DNA of 17,632 nt from Gammaproteobacteria bacterium (lineage in GTDB: Bacteria > Pseudomonadota > Gammaproteobacteria > Steroidobacterales > Steroidobacteraceae): NCBI GenBank assembly GCA_029857655.1, contig JAOUGR010000005.1, positions 1-17,632 on the forward strand, given 5' to 3'. Positions 7,199-14,824 of the stretch are shown in pieces. The notes beneath the pieces are model-generated. The model saw only the letters and a program-made list of their open reading frames with translations, was not told the DNA's origin and did no database searches. The translations under genes were made by a program, and so were the position numbers. Position 1 is the stretch's first letter; each line of letters opens with the position of its first letter.

Positions 7199-8650
7199 TC
7201 AGCGTTGCCAGAAAGCCGGGGTCAGCAGCAGCACCAGCGTGAAGATTTCGAGTCGGCCGACCAGCATCGCCACCGCGCACACCCACTTGGCGGAATCCGG
7301 CACATCGCGGAACGTGATGATCACGTCGCCGAGCCCGGGGCCCACATTGTTGAGGCTGGTCGCGATCGCCGACCAGGCCGTGACCTGGTCCAGGCCGAAC
7401 ATCATCAGCAGGAACATCAGCACCGCGAACACGACGAAATACATTGCGAAGAAGCCCGCTATGCCGCTGATGACCCGCTGCGGCACGACGCGGCCCGCGA
7501 GCTTGACCGGAATCTCGGCGCTCGGGTGAACGAGCCGCTTCAGCTCCACGACACCCTGGCGGAACACGATCAGCCAGCGGATCACCTTCATGCCGCCGGC
7601 GGTCGAGCCGGCGCAGCCGCATACCAGCGTCAAGAGCATCATGAATGCTGGCAGCGCGCCGGGCCAGTGTGCAAAGCCGGTAGTCAGGTATCCGGTGCTG
7701 GTCTGGATCGACACGATCTGGAAGCTGGCATGGCGCAGCGCGGACCCGAACGTAGCGAATTCACCCTGCAGCCACAGGTAGACGGCCGCACCGGTGATCA
7801 CGACGGCGACCAGCCAGAAATAGGCCCTGAATTCCGTGTCACGCCAATAGGTGTAAGGATCGCGCTGGCGAATCGCCAGGAAGTGCAGCGCGAAACTGGC
7901 GCCGCCGAGAAACATGAATACGGTTGCGATCACCTCGATGGCCGGGCTGTCAAAGTAGGCAAAGCTCGCGTCGTGCGTCGAGAAGCCGCCGGTCGACATC
8001 GTGCTGAAAGCATGGCCGACGGCATCAAAACCACTCATGCCGGCAACGTAGTAACCCAGTGCACAGGATGCGGTCATCAGCGCATAGATCGTCCAGAGAG
8101 CCTTGGCCGTCTGCGTGATGCGTGGCGTCAGCTTCTGGTCCTTCATCGGTCCGGGTGTTTCGGCTTTGTACAATGACATGCCGCCGATGCCGAGCACCGG
8201 CAGCAGCGCTACCGCCAGCACGATGATGCCCATGCCGCCAAGCCACTGGATCTGTTGCCGGTAGTAAAGAATCGATTTTGGCAGCTCGTCCAGTCCGACG
8301 ATTACCGTGGCGCCCGTGGTCGTGAAACCGGATACGGCCTCGAATACGGCGTCCGTAAAGCTGAGTGCCGGCACGTCGGTGATCAGGAGCGGCGTCGCGC
8401 CAGCGAGCCCGAGGCAGATCCAGAACACGGCAACGACGAGAAAACCGTCGCGCAGCCGCAAGTCGCGGCGCACTTTGCGCACCGGCAGCCACAGCAGCAG
8501 GCCAATCGCGGCGACGATCAGGAATGAATCCAGGAATGGCTGCCAATGGCCGTCGCCAAAAGCCAGTGCGACGCCGATCGGTGGCAGCATCGTCACGCTG
8601 AACATCAGGAGCATCAGCCCCAGGATGCGCTGCACCATCGGGAGATTCAT
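7199..8650 (-). CDS. trkH: Trk system K+ uptake membrane subunit TrkH/TrkG
   Basis: TrkH is the K+-conducting inner-membrane subunit of the Trk uptake system, gated by the cytosolic TrkA ring. It has 483 residues, the same as E. coli TrkH. The four M1-P-M2 units carry recognisable filter stretches: TTTGAT (110-115), STGGFS (219-224), TSTGYL (317-322) and NNVGPG (434-439). GCAGSTAGGMKVIR (345-358) is the conserved loop before the last unit. The ATG overlaps the trkA stop by 4 nt (ATGA), the classic coupled trkA-trkH arrangement, and a weak AGG-containing stretch lies upstream. The TPR gene begins 1 nt after the stop. Confidence 0.97.
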   Translation of the reverse strand: MNLPMVQRILGLMLLMFSVTMLPPIGVALAFGDGHWQPFLDSFLIVAAIGLLLWLPVRKVRRDLRLRDGFLVVAVFWICLGLAGATPLLITDVPALSFTDAVFEAVSGFTTTGATVIVGLDELPKSILYYRQQIQWLGGMGIIVLAVALLPVLGIGGMSLYKAETPGPMKDQKLTPRITQTAKALWTIYALMTASCALGYYVAGMSGFDAVGHAFSTMSTGGFSTHDASFAYFDSPAIEVIATVFMFLGGASFALHFLAIRQRDPYTYWRDTEFRAYFWLVAVVITGAAVYLWLQGEFATFGSALRHASFQIVSIQTSTGYLTTGFAHWPGALPAFMMLLTLVCGCAGSTAGGMKVIRWLIVFRQGVVELKRLVHPSAEIPVKLAGRVVPQRVISGIAGFFAMYFVVFAVLMFLLMMFGLDQVTAWSAIATSLNNVGPGLGDVIITFRDVPDSAKWVCAVAMLVGRLEIFTLVLLLTPAFWQR

Positions 8651-10020
8651 GCGCGCGTGCCGGCCTGGAACAGCCGGCCGACATCCTCCACGTGACGGCG
8701 GTCGGTCAGGAACAGGATCACGTGATCGTCCGCCTCGATGACCGTGTCGTGGTGCGCCATCATGGCTTTCTCGCCACGCACGATTGCACCGATGGTCGTA
8801 CCCTCGGGCAGGTCTATCTCGTCAACGCGCTTTCCGGCCACCGGCGAATTCCGGCTGTCGGCGTGCACGATCGCTTCCATCGCCTCTGCCGCGCCGCGGC
8901 GCAGCGAATGCACGCGCACCACGTCACCGCGGCGCACATGCGACAGCAGCGCCCCGATCGTTATTGTCTGCGGCGAAATCGCGATGTCGATCTTGCCGCC
9001 CTCCATCAGTTCCGCATAGGAGGGCCTGTTGATCAATGCCATTACGCGCCGCGCTCCGAGGCGTTTCGCCAGCATTGCGGAAAGGATATTGATCTCTTCG
9101 GCATTGGTCAGCGCCACGAACACGTCAGTGTCGTCTATGTTCTCCTCGAGCAGGAGTTCCTCGTCCGCGGCGTCACCGGTAAGCACCAGCGTGTTGCGCA
9201 GGGTCTCGGCGGCTCGTCGCGTACGCTCGACGCTGCGATCGATCAGCTTGACCTGGGCGCGGTCCTCGAGGGCACGCGCAAGCCGGAACCCGATATTGCC
9301 GGCGCCGGCGATGACGACGCGCCGCACCGGCGCCTCCTCGGTGATCAGTTCCTTCATCATCGTGCGCATGTCGTCGCGGGCGGCGATGAAGAACACCTCG
9401 TCGTGCTCGGCGATGATCGTGTCGCCCTCAAGCTTCACGTTCTGGTCGCCTCGGTAGATGGCGGCTACGCGCACGTCGCGATTTGGTATGTGGTCGCGCA
9501 GTTCCCTGAGCTGATGACCTACCAATTTGCCGCCCTTGAGGGCGCGCATGCCGACCAGGCGCACGCGGCCATCGGCGAAGTCGAGAACCTGGAGCGCGCC
9601 CGGGTAGCGGATCAGCCGCTCGACGTAATCGGTGACGAGCTGTTCGGGACTGATCGCGAGGTCCACCGGAATCGCGGTATCTCCGAAGAGTTCCGGGCGA
9701 CGGTGGTAATCGCCGGAGCGGATGCGCGCGATCTTGGTCGGCGTCTGGTACAGCGTCCAGGCGACCTGGCAGGCAATCATGTTGACTTCATCGCTATTCG
9801 TGAGCGCGACGATCATGTCGGCGCCTGCGGCGCCCGCTGCCTCGAGCACGGCTGGATGCGCCGCGTTGCCGGACACCGTGCGGATGTCGAGCCGGTCCTG
9901 CAGGTCGCGCAGGACTTCGTCGCGGGTGTCCACCACGGTGACGTCGTTGACCTGTTCGCGGGACAGCTGCTGTGCAGCCGTGCTGCCGACCTGGCCGGCG
10001 CCGAGAATGATGATTTTCAT
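8647..10020 (-). CDS. trkA: Trk system K+ transporter regulatory subunit TrkA
   Basis: TrkA is the cytosolic NAD(H)/nucleotide-binding ring that gates TrkH. It has 457 residues (E. coli 458) and two RCK modules. The first Rossmann motif is GAGQVG (7-12), with an acidic residue at Asp31 closing the second strand. The second is GAGNIG (239-244), with Asp261. RCK-C-type domains follow each (about 140-215 and 370-445). The chosen ATG at 10020 gives MKIIILGAGQVG, the family N-terminus. The frame also allows a longer form to 10065, which adds 15 non-family residues and is rejected. There is no Shine-Dalgarno; a TAGAAT -10-like box lies 8 nt upstream, suggesting a leaderless mRNA. The gene forms an operon with trkH. 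Confidence 0.97.
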   Translation of the reverse strand: MKIIILGAGQVGSTAAQQLSREQVNDVTVVDTRDEVLRDLQDRLDIRTVSGNAAHPAVLEAAGAAGADMIVALTNSDEVNMIACQVAWTLYQTPTKIARIRSGDYHRRPELFGDTAIPVDLAISPEQLVTDYVERLIRYPGALQVLDFADGRVRLVGMRALKGGKLVGHQLRELRDHIPNRDVRVAAIYRGDQNVKLEGDTIIAEHDEVFFIAARDDMRTMMKELITEEAPVRRVVIAGAGNIGFRLARALEDRAQVKLIDRSVERTRRAAETLRNTLVLTGDAADEELLLEENIDDTDVFVALTNAEEINILSAMLAKRLGARRVMALINRPSYAELMEGGKIDIAISPQTITIGALLSHVRRGDVVRVHSLRRGAAEAMEAIVHADSRNSPVAGKRVDEIDLPEGTTIGAIVRGEKAMMAHHDTVIEADDHVILFLTDRRHVEDVGRLFQAGTRA

Positions 10021-10028
10021 GGCGGCAG

Positions 10029-10034
10029 ATTCTA
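10029..10034 (-). promoter_or_regulatory. Predicted -10 element of trkA (TAGAAT)
   Basis: TAGAAT, within GCTAGAAT, ends 8 nt before the trkA ATG, so transcription would start at or within a base or two of the start codon. No convincing -35 is seen. The same octamer precedes uvrD and acs. Confidence 0.5.
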
Positions 10035-10076
10035 GCGCAGCCTCGCACGCCCGGCCGCAGAACAACGATGTTCATC

Positions 10077-10107
10077 CCCGCCACCTCGCGGGCGCCTGGC
10101 TTGGCGC
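10077..10107. other. Two tandem short inverted repeats in the uvrD-trkA gap
   Basis: In the 102-nt gap, CCCGC/GCGGG (10077-10092, 6-nt loop) directly abuts GCGCC/GGCGC (10092-10107, 6-nt loop). Neither is followed by a T-run on the minus strand, so an intrinsic terminator for uvrD is not established. Only three T follow on the plus strand. Confidence 0.3.
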
Positions 10108-10120
10108 TTTCGGACGCGCG

Positions 10121-10132
10121 GATCAGCTGATC
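10121..10132. other. 12-bp perfect palindrome over the uvrD stop codon
   Basis: GATCAGCTGATC is an uninterrupted palindrome containing the uvrD TGA. It may be chance from the terminal Gln-Ile-Ser codons; it contains two GATC sites. Confidence 0.3.
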
Positions 10133-12339
10133 TGCTCGAGGCGCGCCAGCGAGAACATCAGCCACTTCTGGCCGGCATCCTCGAAGTTCACGTGCACCTG
10201 CCGGTTCTCGCCATTGCCCTCGAAACGAAGGATCGTGCCCTCGCCGAACTTGGGATGGCGCACGCGGGCGCCGAGGCGCATTGGCGTTTCCTCGCCGGCG
10301 GGTGGGGGTGCGGCACGCGACCGTCGTTGCGGCGTGCCGCTCCCTATGTCGGTGCCGCGACGGATGATGGCCGGTCCGGGGGCACTGTACAGCGGCCGGC
10401 TGACGGAAATCCTGGGCCGGATTTCCTCGATCGCCTCGGGCGGCAGTTCCGACAGGAAGCGCGACGGGTCGCGGTAGGACGTGTGGCCGAAGATGCGCCG
10501 GCTTTCCGCGTGGGTGAGGTACAGCCTCTGCATTGCGCGGGTGAGGCCCACGTAGCACAGGCGCCGTTCCTCGGGCAGCTTGTCGGCGTCGAATGCGGAG
10601 CGTTCCGACGGGAACAGCCCTTCCTCCAGGCCGACGATGAACACGGTAGGGAACTCGAGGCCCTTGGCCGCGTGCAATGTCATCAACTGCACGCAGTCGA
10701 GCCCGACCGCGGCCTGGGTCTCGCCGGACTCGAGGGTGGCGTGGGCGAGAAATGCGGGCAGCGGCGCCAGGCCGTCGTCATTCTCCGGGACAAATCCTTC
10801 GGCGGCATTGACGAGTTCGTCCAGGTTTTCGACCCGCGCCTCGCCCTTGTTGTCCTTCTCCCGCGCATGGTGGGCGCGCAGACCCGAATTTTCGATGACC
10901 ACGCGCACCTGCTCGTGCAGCGGAAGTTCCGCGATCTCGGCGGCAAGGTGATCGATCAGCGCGAAGAAACCCCTGAGTGCACCGGCTGCGCGGGATGGCA
11001 GCCCGGGCAGGAGTGCCTGCCCGGCGTCCCACAGGGTCTGGCCCTTTTCCCTTGCGGCTGCGCGGAGCAGGTCGACGGTCGCGTTACCGATACCGCGTGT
11101 GGGCAGGTTGACGACGCGCTCGAATGACAGGTCATCACCACGCAGCTGCGTCAGGCGCAGATAGCTGAGCGCGTCCTTGATTTCGGCGCGCTCGAAGAAC
11201 CGCAGCCCGCCATAGACGCGATACGGCATGCGCGCCGCCATCAACGCCTCCTCGAAGGCGCGCGACTGGGCATTGGAGCGATAAAGCACTGCTGCTGCCG
11301 CGAGCGGCAGGCCGCTCTGCTGGTGTTCGCGGATCCGCTCGAGCACGAAATCGGCCTCGTCGCGCTCGTTGAATGCAGCGTAGACGCGGATCAGATCGCC
11401 GCCCTTGGCCGCGGTCCATAACTCCTTGCCCATGCGATCCGTGTTTTTCGCGATGATCGCGTTGGCTGCACCGAGGATCACGGCGGTCGAACGGTAGTTC
11501 TGCTCGAGGCGGCAGACAGTTGCCGAAAAATCACGACGAAAGTGCTGCATGTTTTCGACCCGCGCGCCCCGCCAGCGGTAAATGGACTGGTCGTCGTCGC
11601 CGACCACGAATGGGATGCCCGGCGGGCCGGCGAGGAATTTCAGCCAGTCGTACTGGACGCTGTTGGTGTCCTGGAACTCATCCACCAGCAGGTGCCGGAA
11701 GCGTTCACGGTAATACGCGCCGAGATCCGCGATGTCGCGCAGGGTCTCGAAGCTTCGCAGCAGCAATTCCGCGAAGTCGACGACGCCCAGCTGCTCGCAG
11801 CGCTGCTGGTACTGTTCGTAGAGCCTGATCAGCTGCTGGCGCGTCGGGTCACCGCGGTCGTCCAGGCGTTTCGCGCGGCGGCCCTCGTCCTTGTGGGCAT
11901 TGATGAAACCCTGCACCTCACGGGGGACCCAGCGTTGCTCGTCGAGATTCTGCTCGCGGATTAGCTTGCGCACGAGCCGGTGCTGGTCCTCTTCATCGAG
12001 GATCTGGAAGGACTGCGGCAGGCCGGCCTCGCGCCAATGACGGCGCAACAGCCTGTGGGCGATGCCGTGGAATGTCCCGACCCACAACGCGCCGCCGGGC
12101 ATGTCCAGCAGCGATTCGATGCGCCCACGCATTTCCGCGGCCGCCTTGTTCGTGAATGTAACCGCTATCAGGCCGTGCGGTGATACTCCGTGCTCGCGGA
12201 TCAGCCAGGCGGCGCGATGCGTCAGGACGCGCGTCTTGCCGCTGCCGGCGCCGGCCAATACGAGGATGGGAACGAGCGGCGCGGTGACGGCTTCGCGCTG
12301 GGCGTCGTTCAGCGATTCAAGGAGGTCATGGCTGGGCAT
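10123..12339 (-). CDS. uvrD: DNA helicase II, UvrD
   Basis: UvrD is a superfamily 1A 3'-5' DNA helicase used in nucleotide-excision repair, methyl-directed mismatch repair and removal of RecA filaments. It has 738 residues (E. coli 720) and aligns along its whole length. Motifs seen: Q motif with Gln14 (LNDAQREAV), Walker A AGAGSGKT (29-36), motif Ia TFTNKAAAEM (61-70), GTFHG (88-92), Walker B DEFQDT (220-225), motif III VVGDDDQSIYRWRGA (245-259), LEQNYRST (278-285), then LMTLHAAKGLEFP and VGLTRAMQRL near the end. The C-terminal ARVRHPKFGEGTI is the Tudor-like RNA-polymerase/DNA-binding tail typical of UvrD/PcrA, which separates it from Rep. There is no Shine-Dalgarno; TAGAAT ends 9 nt before the ATG. 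It lies 31 nt after the AI-2E-family gene. Confidence 0.98.
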   Translation of the reverse strand: MPSHDLLESLNDAQREAVTAPLVPILVLAGAGSGKTRVLTHRAAWLIREHGVSPHGLIAVTFTNKAAAEMRGRIESLLDMPGGALWVGTFHGIAHRLLRRHWREAGLPQSFQILDEEDQHRLVRKLIREQNLDEQRWVPREVQGFINAHKDEGRRAKRLDDRGDPTRQQLIRLYEQYQQRCEQLGVVDFAELLLRSFETLRDIADLGAYYRERFRHLLVDEFQDTNSVQYDWLKFLAGPPGIPFVVGDDDQSIYRWRGARVENMQHFRRDFSATVCRLEQNYRSTAVILGAANAIIAKNTDRMGKELWTAAKGGDLIRVYAAFNERDEADFVLERIREHQQSGLPLAAAAVLYRSNAQSRAFEEALMAARMPYRVYGGLRFFERAEIKDALSYLRLTQLRGDDLSFERVVNLPTRGIGNATVDLLRAAAREKGQTLWDAGQALLPGLPSRAAGALRGFFALIDHLAAEIAELPLHEQVRVVIENSGLRAHHAREKDNKGEARVENLDELVNAAEGFVPENDDGLAPLPAFLAHATLESGETQAAVGLDCVQLMTLHAAKGLEFPTVFIVGLEEGLFPSERSAFDADKLPEERRLCYVGLTRAMQRLYLTHAESRRIFGHTSYRDPSRFLSELPPEAIEEIRPRISVSRPLYSAPGPAIIRRGTDIGSGTPQRRSRAAPPPAGEETPMRLGARVRHPKFGEGTILRFEGNGENRQVHVNFEDAGQKWLMFSLARLEQIS

Positions 12340-12348
12340 GGGGCGCGC

Positions 12349-12354
12349 ATTCTA
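12349..12354 (-). promoter_or_regulatory. Predicted -10 element of uvrD (TAGAAT)
   Basis: TAGAAT, within GCTAGAAT, ends 9 nt before the uvrD ATG inside the 31-nt gap after the upstream gene. No Shine-Dalgarno follows it, so a leaderless transcript is predicted. The -35 is not evident; it would fall in the end of the upstream gene. Confidence 0.5.
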
Positions 12355-12370
12355 GCAAGCGCCCCGCCCG

Positions 12371-13444
12371 TTACCGAGGTGTCACTTGCTGCGTTTCCTC
12401 GGCGAAATTCACGAGGGCAAGCGCGAGTGCAATGACCACTGGGCCCAGGAACATCCCGATGACGCCGAAGGCGATGAGGCCGCCCAGCACGCCGATGAAT
12501 ACGGCCAGCGTCGGCACGACCGCGCGGCCCGAGATCAGCAACGGTTTCAGGAAGTTGTCCAGGGTGCTGACCACGAGGCCGATCACCGCCAGAATGATTG
12601 CGGCGACATAGCGGCCCTGGAACAGCAGCACGGCGACCGCCGGCGCCCACACCAGCGCCGTGCCGCCGAAGGGCACGATGGAAAACACCGCGGCGATCAC
12701 GCCGAATACGACGGGCGCGGGGAGCCCGACGACCGCGAATCCGATGCCGAGCAGCAGGCCCTGGATCATCGCGGTCACGACCGTGCCCAGTACGACGGCG
12801 CGGGTCACGGACCCAAGCCGATTCCGCAGTTCGTCTCGTCTCGAGGGTTCAAGCGGCACGAGGTTGATCGCTGCGCGCGCCATTCCCTGGCCGTCACGTA
12901 TGAAGAAGAACAGCAGGAAAAGCATCACTGTGAAGTTCAGGACCGTGCCGAGCGCGCCTAGCAGCGCGGCGCCTCCAAAGGCCGCGAGCCGCTCGAAAAG
13001 CGCCTGTGCGGTCTTGAGCAGCCAGGCTTGCGCGTCGGCCGCGCTGATGCTGGCGTACTGGTCGAGCCACGCGAGCGCGGGTCCGAGTAGCGGCAGGTCG
13101 GCCAGCTCGGGAACGCCCTGGCCATGATGCTGTTCAAGCCAGCCCTGCAGCAGGGTCGCGAGGCCGGCCGCCTGCCTGCCGAAGGCAACGGCGAGTGTCG
13201 CCAGCGGGCCGACGAACATCAGCAGCACGAATATCGTCAGCAGTGACGCGGCGACGGTGGCGCGGCCGCGCAGCAGGACAGCAAGGCGCGCCTGCGCGGG
13301 CTGCAGCAGGAACGCCAGGAAGATCGCCCAGGCGAGCGGCGCGAAGAATGGCTCGAGGATCTGGTACATCAGGGCCGCGAGCAGCGCGAGGCCCGCAATC
13401 GCGAGCACACGTTCGTAAAATCGCGTGTCCTGGGACTCACCCAT
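12371..13444 (-). CDS. AI-2E/PerM (UPF0118) family transporter
   Basis: This is a polytopic inner-membrane protein of the AI-2E transporter family (E. coli PerM, TqsA, YdiK), whose members act in export or exchange of small solutes; the substrate cannot be read from the sequence. It has 357 residues from ATG 13444, with about eight hydrophobic segments. Family features include the N-terminal pair of helices ending PFFAPLAWAIFLAFLLQPAQ, the central soluble stretch, and the C-terminal hallmarks VFSIVPFGGTALVWAPA and STLDNFLKPLLISGRA followed by a glycine-rich FIGVLGGLIAFGVIGMFLGP. A GTG at 13453, 2 nt after the HIT stop, would add three residues; neither start has a strong Shine-Dalgarno. It is last in the acs-EEP-HIT row, before uvrD. 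Confidence 0.92.
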   Translation of the reverse strand: MGESQDTRFYERVLAIAGLALLAALMYQILEPFFAPLAWAIFLAFLLQPAQARLAVLLRGRATVAASLLTIFVLLMFVGPLATLAVAFGRQAAGLATLLQGWLEQHHGQGVPELADLPLLGPALAWLDQYASISAADAQAWLLKTAQALFERLAAFGGAALLGALGTVLNFTVMLFLLFFFIRDGQGMARAAINLVPLEPSRRDELRNRLGSVTRAVVLGTVVTAMIQGLLLGIGFAVVGLPAPVVFGVIAAVFSIVPFGGTALVWAPAVAVLLFQGRYVAAIILAVIGLVVSTLDNFLKPLLISGRAVVPTLAVFIGVLGGLIAFGVIGMFLGPVVIALALALVNFAEETQQVTPR

Positions 13445-13455
13445 GCGCGACACCG

Positions 13456-13872
13456 CTACAGTGCCGCGCGGATGCGCGCGGCATGCCCGGCAAGCACCGC
13501 CGGGTCCGCCTGTCCTGCGGCATGGATCCCGAGGTCCTTGCCGGCGTAGCGGGGGATGACGTGGATGTGAAGATGAAACACGCTCTGTCCCGCTGCGGCA
13601 CCGTTCAGTTGCGCGATCATGATCCCGGGTGGCGCGAAGGCCTTCTTCACGGCGCGAGCGACCATCTGCGCAGTGCGCATCGCGGCTGCCGCAGCTTCCG
13701 GCGAGGTCGAGAAAATGTCCTCGCCGGCAGATTTCGGGATCACCAGCGTGTGGCCTTCGGCCTGCGGCATGATGTCCATGAATGCGAGGGTATCGGCGTC
13801 CTCATAGACGCGATGGCAGGGAATCTCGCCACGGACGATGCGGGCAAAGATGTTGTCGGCGTCATAAGCCAT
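13456..13872 (-). CDS. HIT-family protein (HinT-like nucleotide hydrolase)
   Basis: This is a small cytosolic histidine-triad protein, expected to hydrolyse purine nucleoside phosphoramidates or AMP-linked compounds. It has 138 residues. NIFARIVRGEIPCHRVYED (7-25) is the family N-terminus, and GHTLVIPK (40-47) precedes the middle helix. The active-site triad HLHIHVIPR has His100, His102 and His104, with Asn90 in the QLNG strand. The chosen start, ATG 13872, has CGGAG at 13880-13884 with 7 nt spacing and overlaps the last 11 nt of the upstream nuclease gene, so the two are likely co-translated. A longer open frame to 14052 lies within the nuclease gene and has no family match. Whether it is HinT itself or another HIT branch is left open. 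Confidence 0.95.
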   Translation of the reverse strand: MAYDADNIFARIVRGEIPCHRVYEDADTLAFMDIMPQAEGHTLVIPKSAGEDIFSTSPEAAAAAMRTAQMVARAVKKAFAPPGIMIAQLNGAAAGQSVFHLHIHVIPRYAGKDLGIHAAGQADPAVLAGHAARIRAAL

Positions 13873-14824
13873 CGAGGCGCTCCGGTTCCAGTTCGATCGT
13901 GAGCAGGCAATGATCGGGCCAGCGCCCGCCCTGCGGGTAATGCCAGACTTTGTATGAGCCGGCCACCAGTGCACTGGAAAGTCTTCGGCCGAGCACGAAG
14001 TAGTCGATAGGCTGGCGTGCGCCATGGCCGTTGCCGCAGGCGACGGCACCATGTTCGACTCCGGGATTCAGGAGCTCCGCCCCCGGCGGATCGCCGTCGT
14101 TGATTTCCGGCCAGATCGCCACGCTCCGGCCCATTGCGTCACGCGCACTTTCCCGCTCGATGTCGAAACGCCGGTTGAAGTCTCCGATCACGGCAAATGC
14201 ATTGCCGGCGCGTGCACGCCGGTCGATCCAGTCCTCCAGTATCGGCACCTGCTGCTGGAGCCGCCGGCAGGCGTCGCGCGGCTCGCTGAGCGGATCGCTG
14301 TTGCAGGCCGACTTCAAGTGCACGGCCAGCAGGCGGATGGCACGGCTGGTGCCGGGATAGAGCGTGAGGTCCGCGCCGCGGCGCACGTAATCGTCGAGGC
14401 CGAGCGCGCGGTAATCGCGGTCGCAGCGATGCGGAATGCCGCGGCGAACCGCGAAGCCGACATTCTGCACATTGTGCCGGGTCGTGAAGCAGAAGACGTA
14501 TTGCGGGAATATCCGCTTCGCTACTTCGCGCCCATCCGTCTCCTGCAATGCGATGACGTCGAGTTCCGCTCCGCCCGCAAATTCACGGAGCCGCGCCAGG
14601 TCGCGCTCGCTCCAGCGCCCCTTTGGGACCAGGTCGCAGGGGAAGGTCCGGTCGTTGCCGCCCGCGCGCTGCTGCTTGCCGAAGCAGCTCCCGGCATGCG
14701 CATCGAATGTCCCGGGCGTCATCATCCACTCGAGATTCCAGGTACCGACGCGCAGCCGGTCGGGGGCGCCTGCTGCGGGTGTCGCCGCCGCGAGCGCTAG
14801 GACGAGTACCGCGACGCGGATCAT
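13862..14824 (-). CDS. Secreted endonuclease/exonuclease/phosphatase-family protein
   Basis: This is a metal-dependent phosphoesterase of the DNase I-like EEP fold, predicted to be exported. It has 320 residues. [20 protein letters not shown] is a Sec signal peptide with likely cleavage after AGA (residue 20). Catalytic elements: Asn30 in GTWNLEW, Glu95 in ALQET, Asp215/Asn217 in GDFNRR, and the terminal Asp304-His305 in WPDHCLL, so it looks active. The mature part holds eight cysteines (47, 63, 112, 134, 174, 186, 263, 306), an even number consistent with disulfides in the periplasm or outside. The substrate may be DNA, a phospholipid or another phosphodiester and is unresolved. The ATG overlaps the acs stop by 4 nt (ATGA). 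A longer frame to 15031 lies in acs and is rejected because it would bury the signal peptide. Confidence 0.9.
   Translation of the reverse strand: MIRVAVLVLALAAATPAAGAPDRLRVGTWNLEWMMTPGTFDAHAGSCFGKQQRAGGNDRTFPCDLVPKGRWSERDLARLREFAGGAELDVIALQETDGREVAKRIFPQYVFCFTTRHNVQNVGFAVRRGIPHRCDRDYRALGLDDYVRRGADLTLYPGTSRAIRLLAVHLKSACNSDPLSEPRDACRRLQQQVPILEDWIDRRARAGNAFAVIGDFNRRFDIERESARDAMGRSVAIWPEINDGDPPGAELLNPGVEHGAVACGNGHGARQPIDYFVLGRRLSSALVAGSYKVWHYPQGGRWPDHCLLTIELEPERLDGL

Noticed and set aside
8692..10035. 447-codon plus-strand open frame opposite trkA
   Set aside because: It covers the same stretch as trkA on the other strand, with no signal, domain or ribosome site.
10077..10107. Intrinsic terminator for uvrD
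   Set aside because: Two short GC hairpins are present, but no T-run follows on the minus strand; kept only as inverted repeats.
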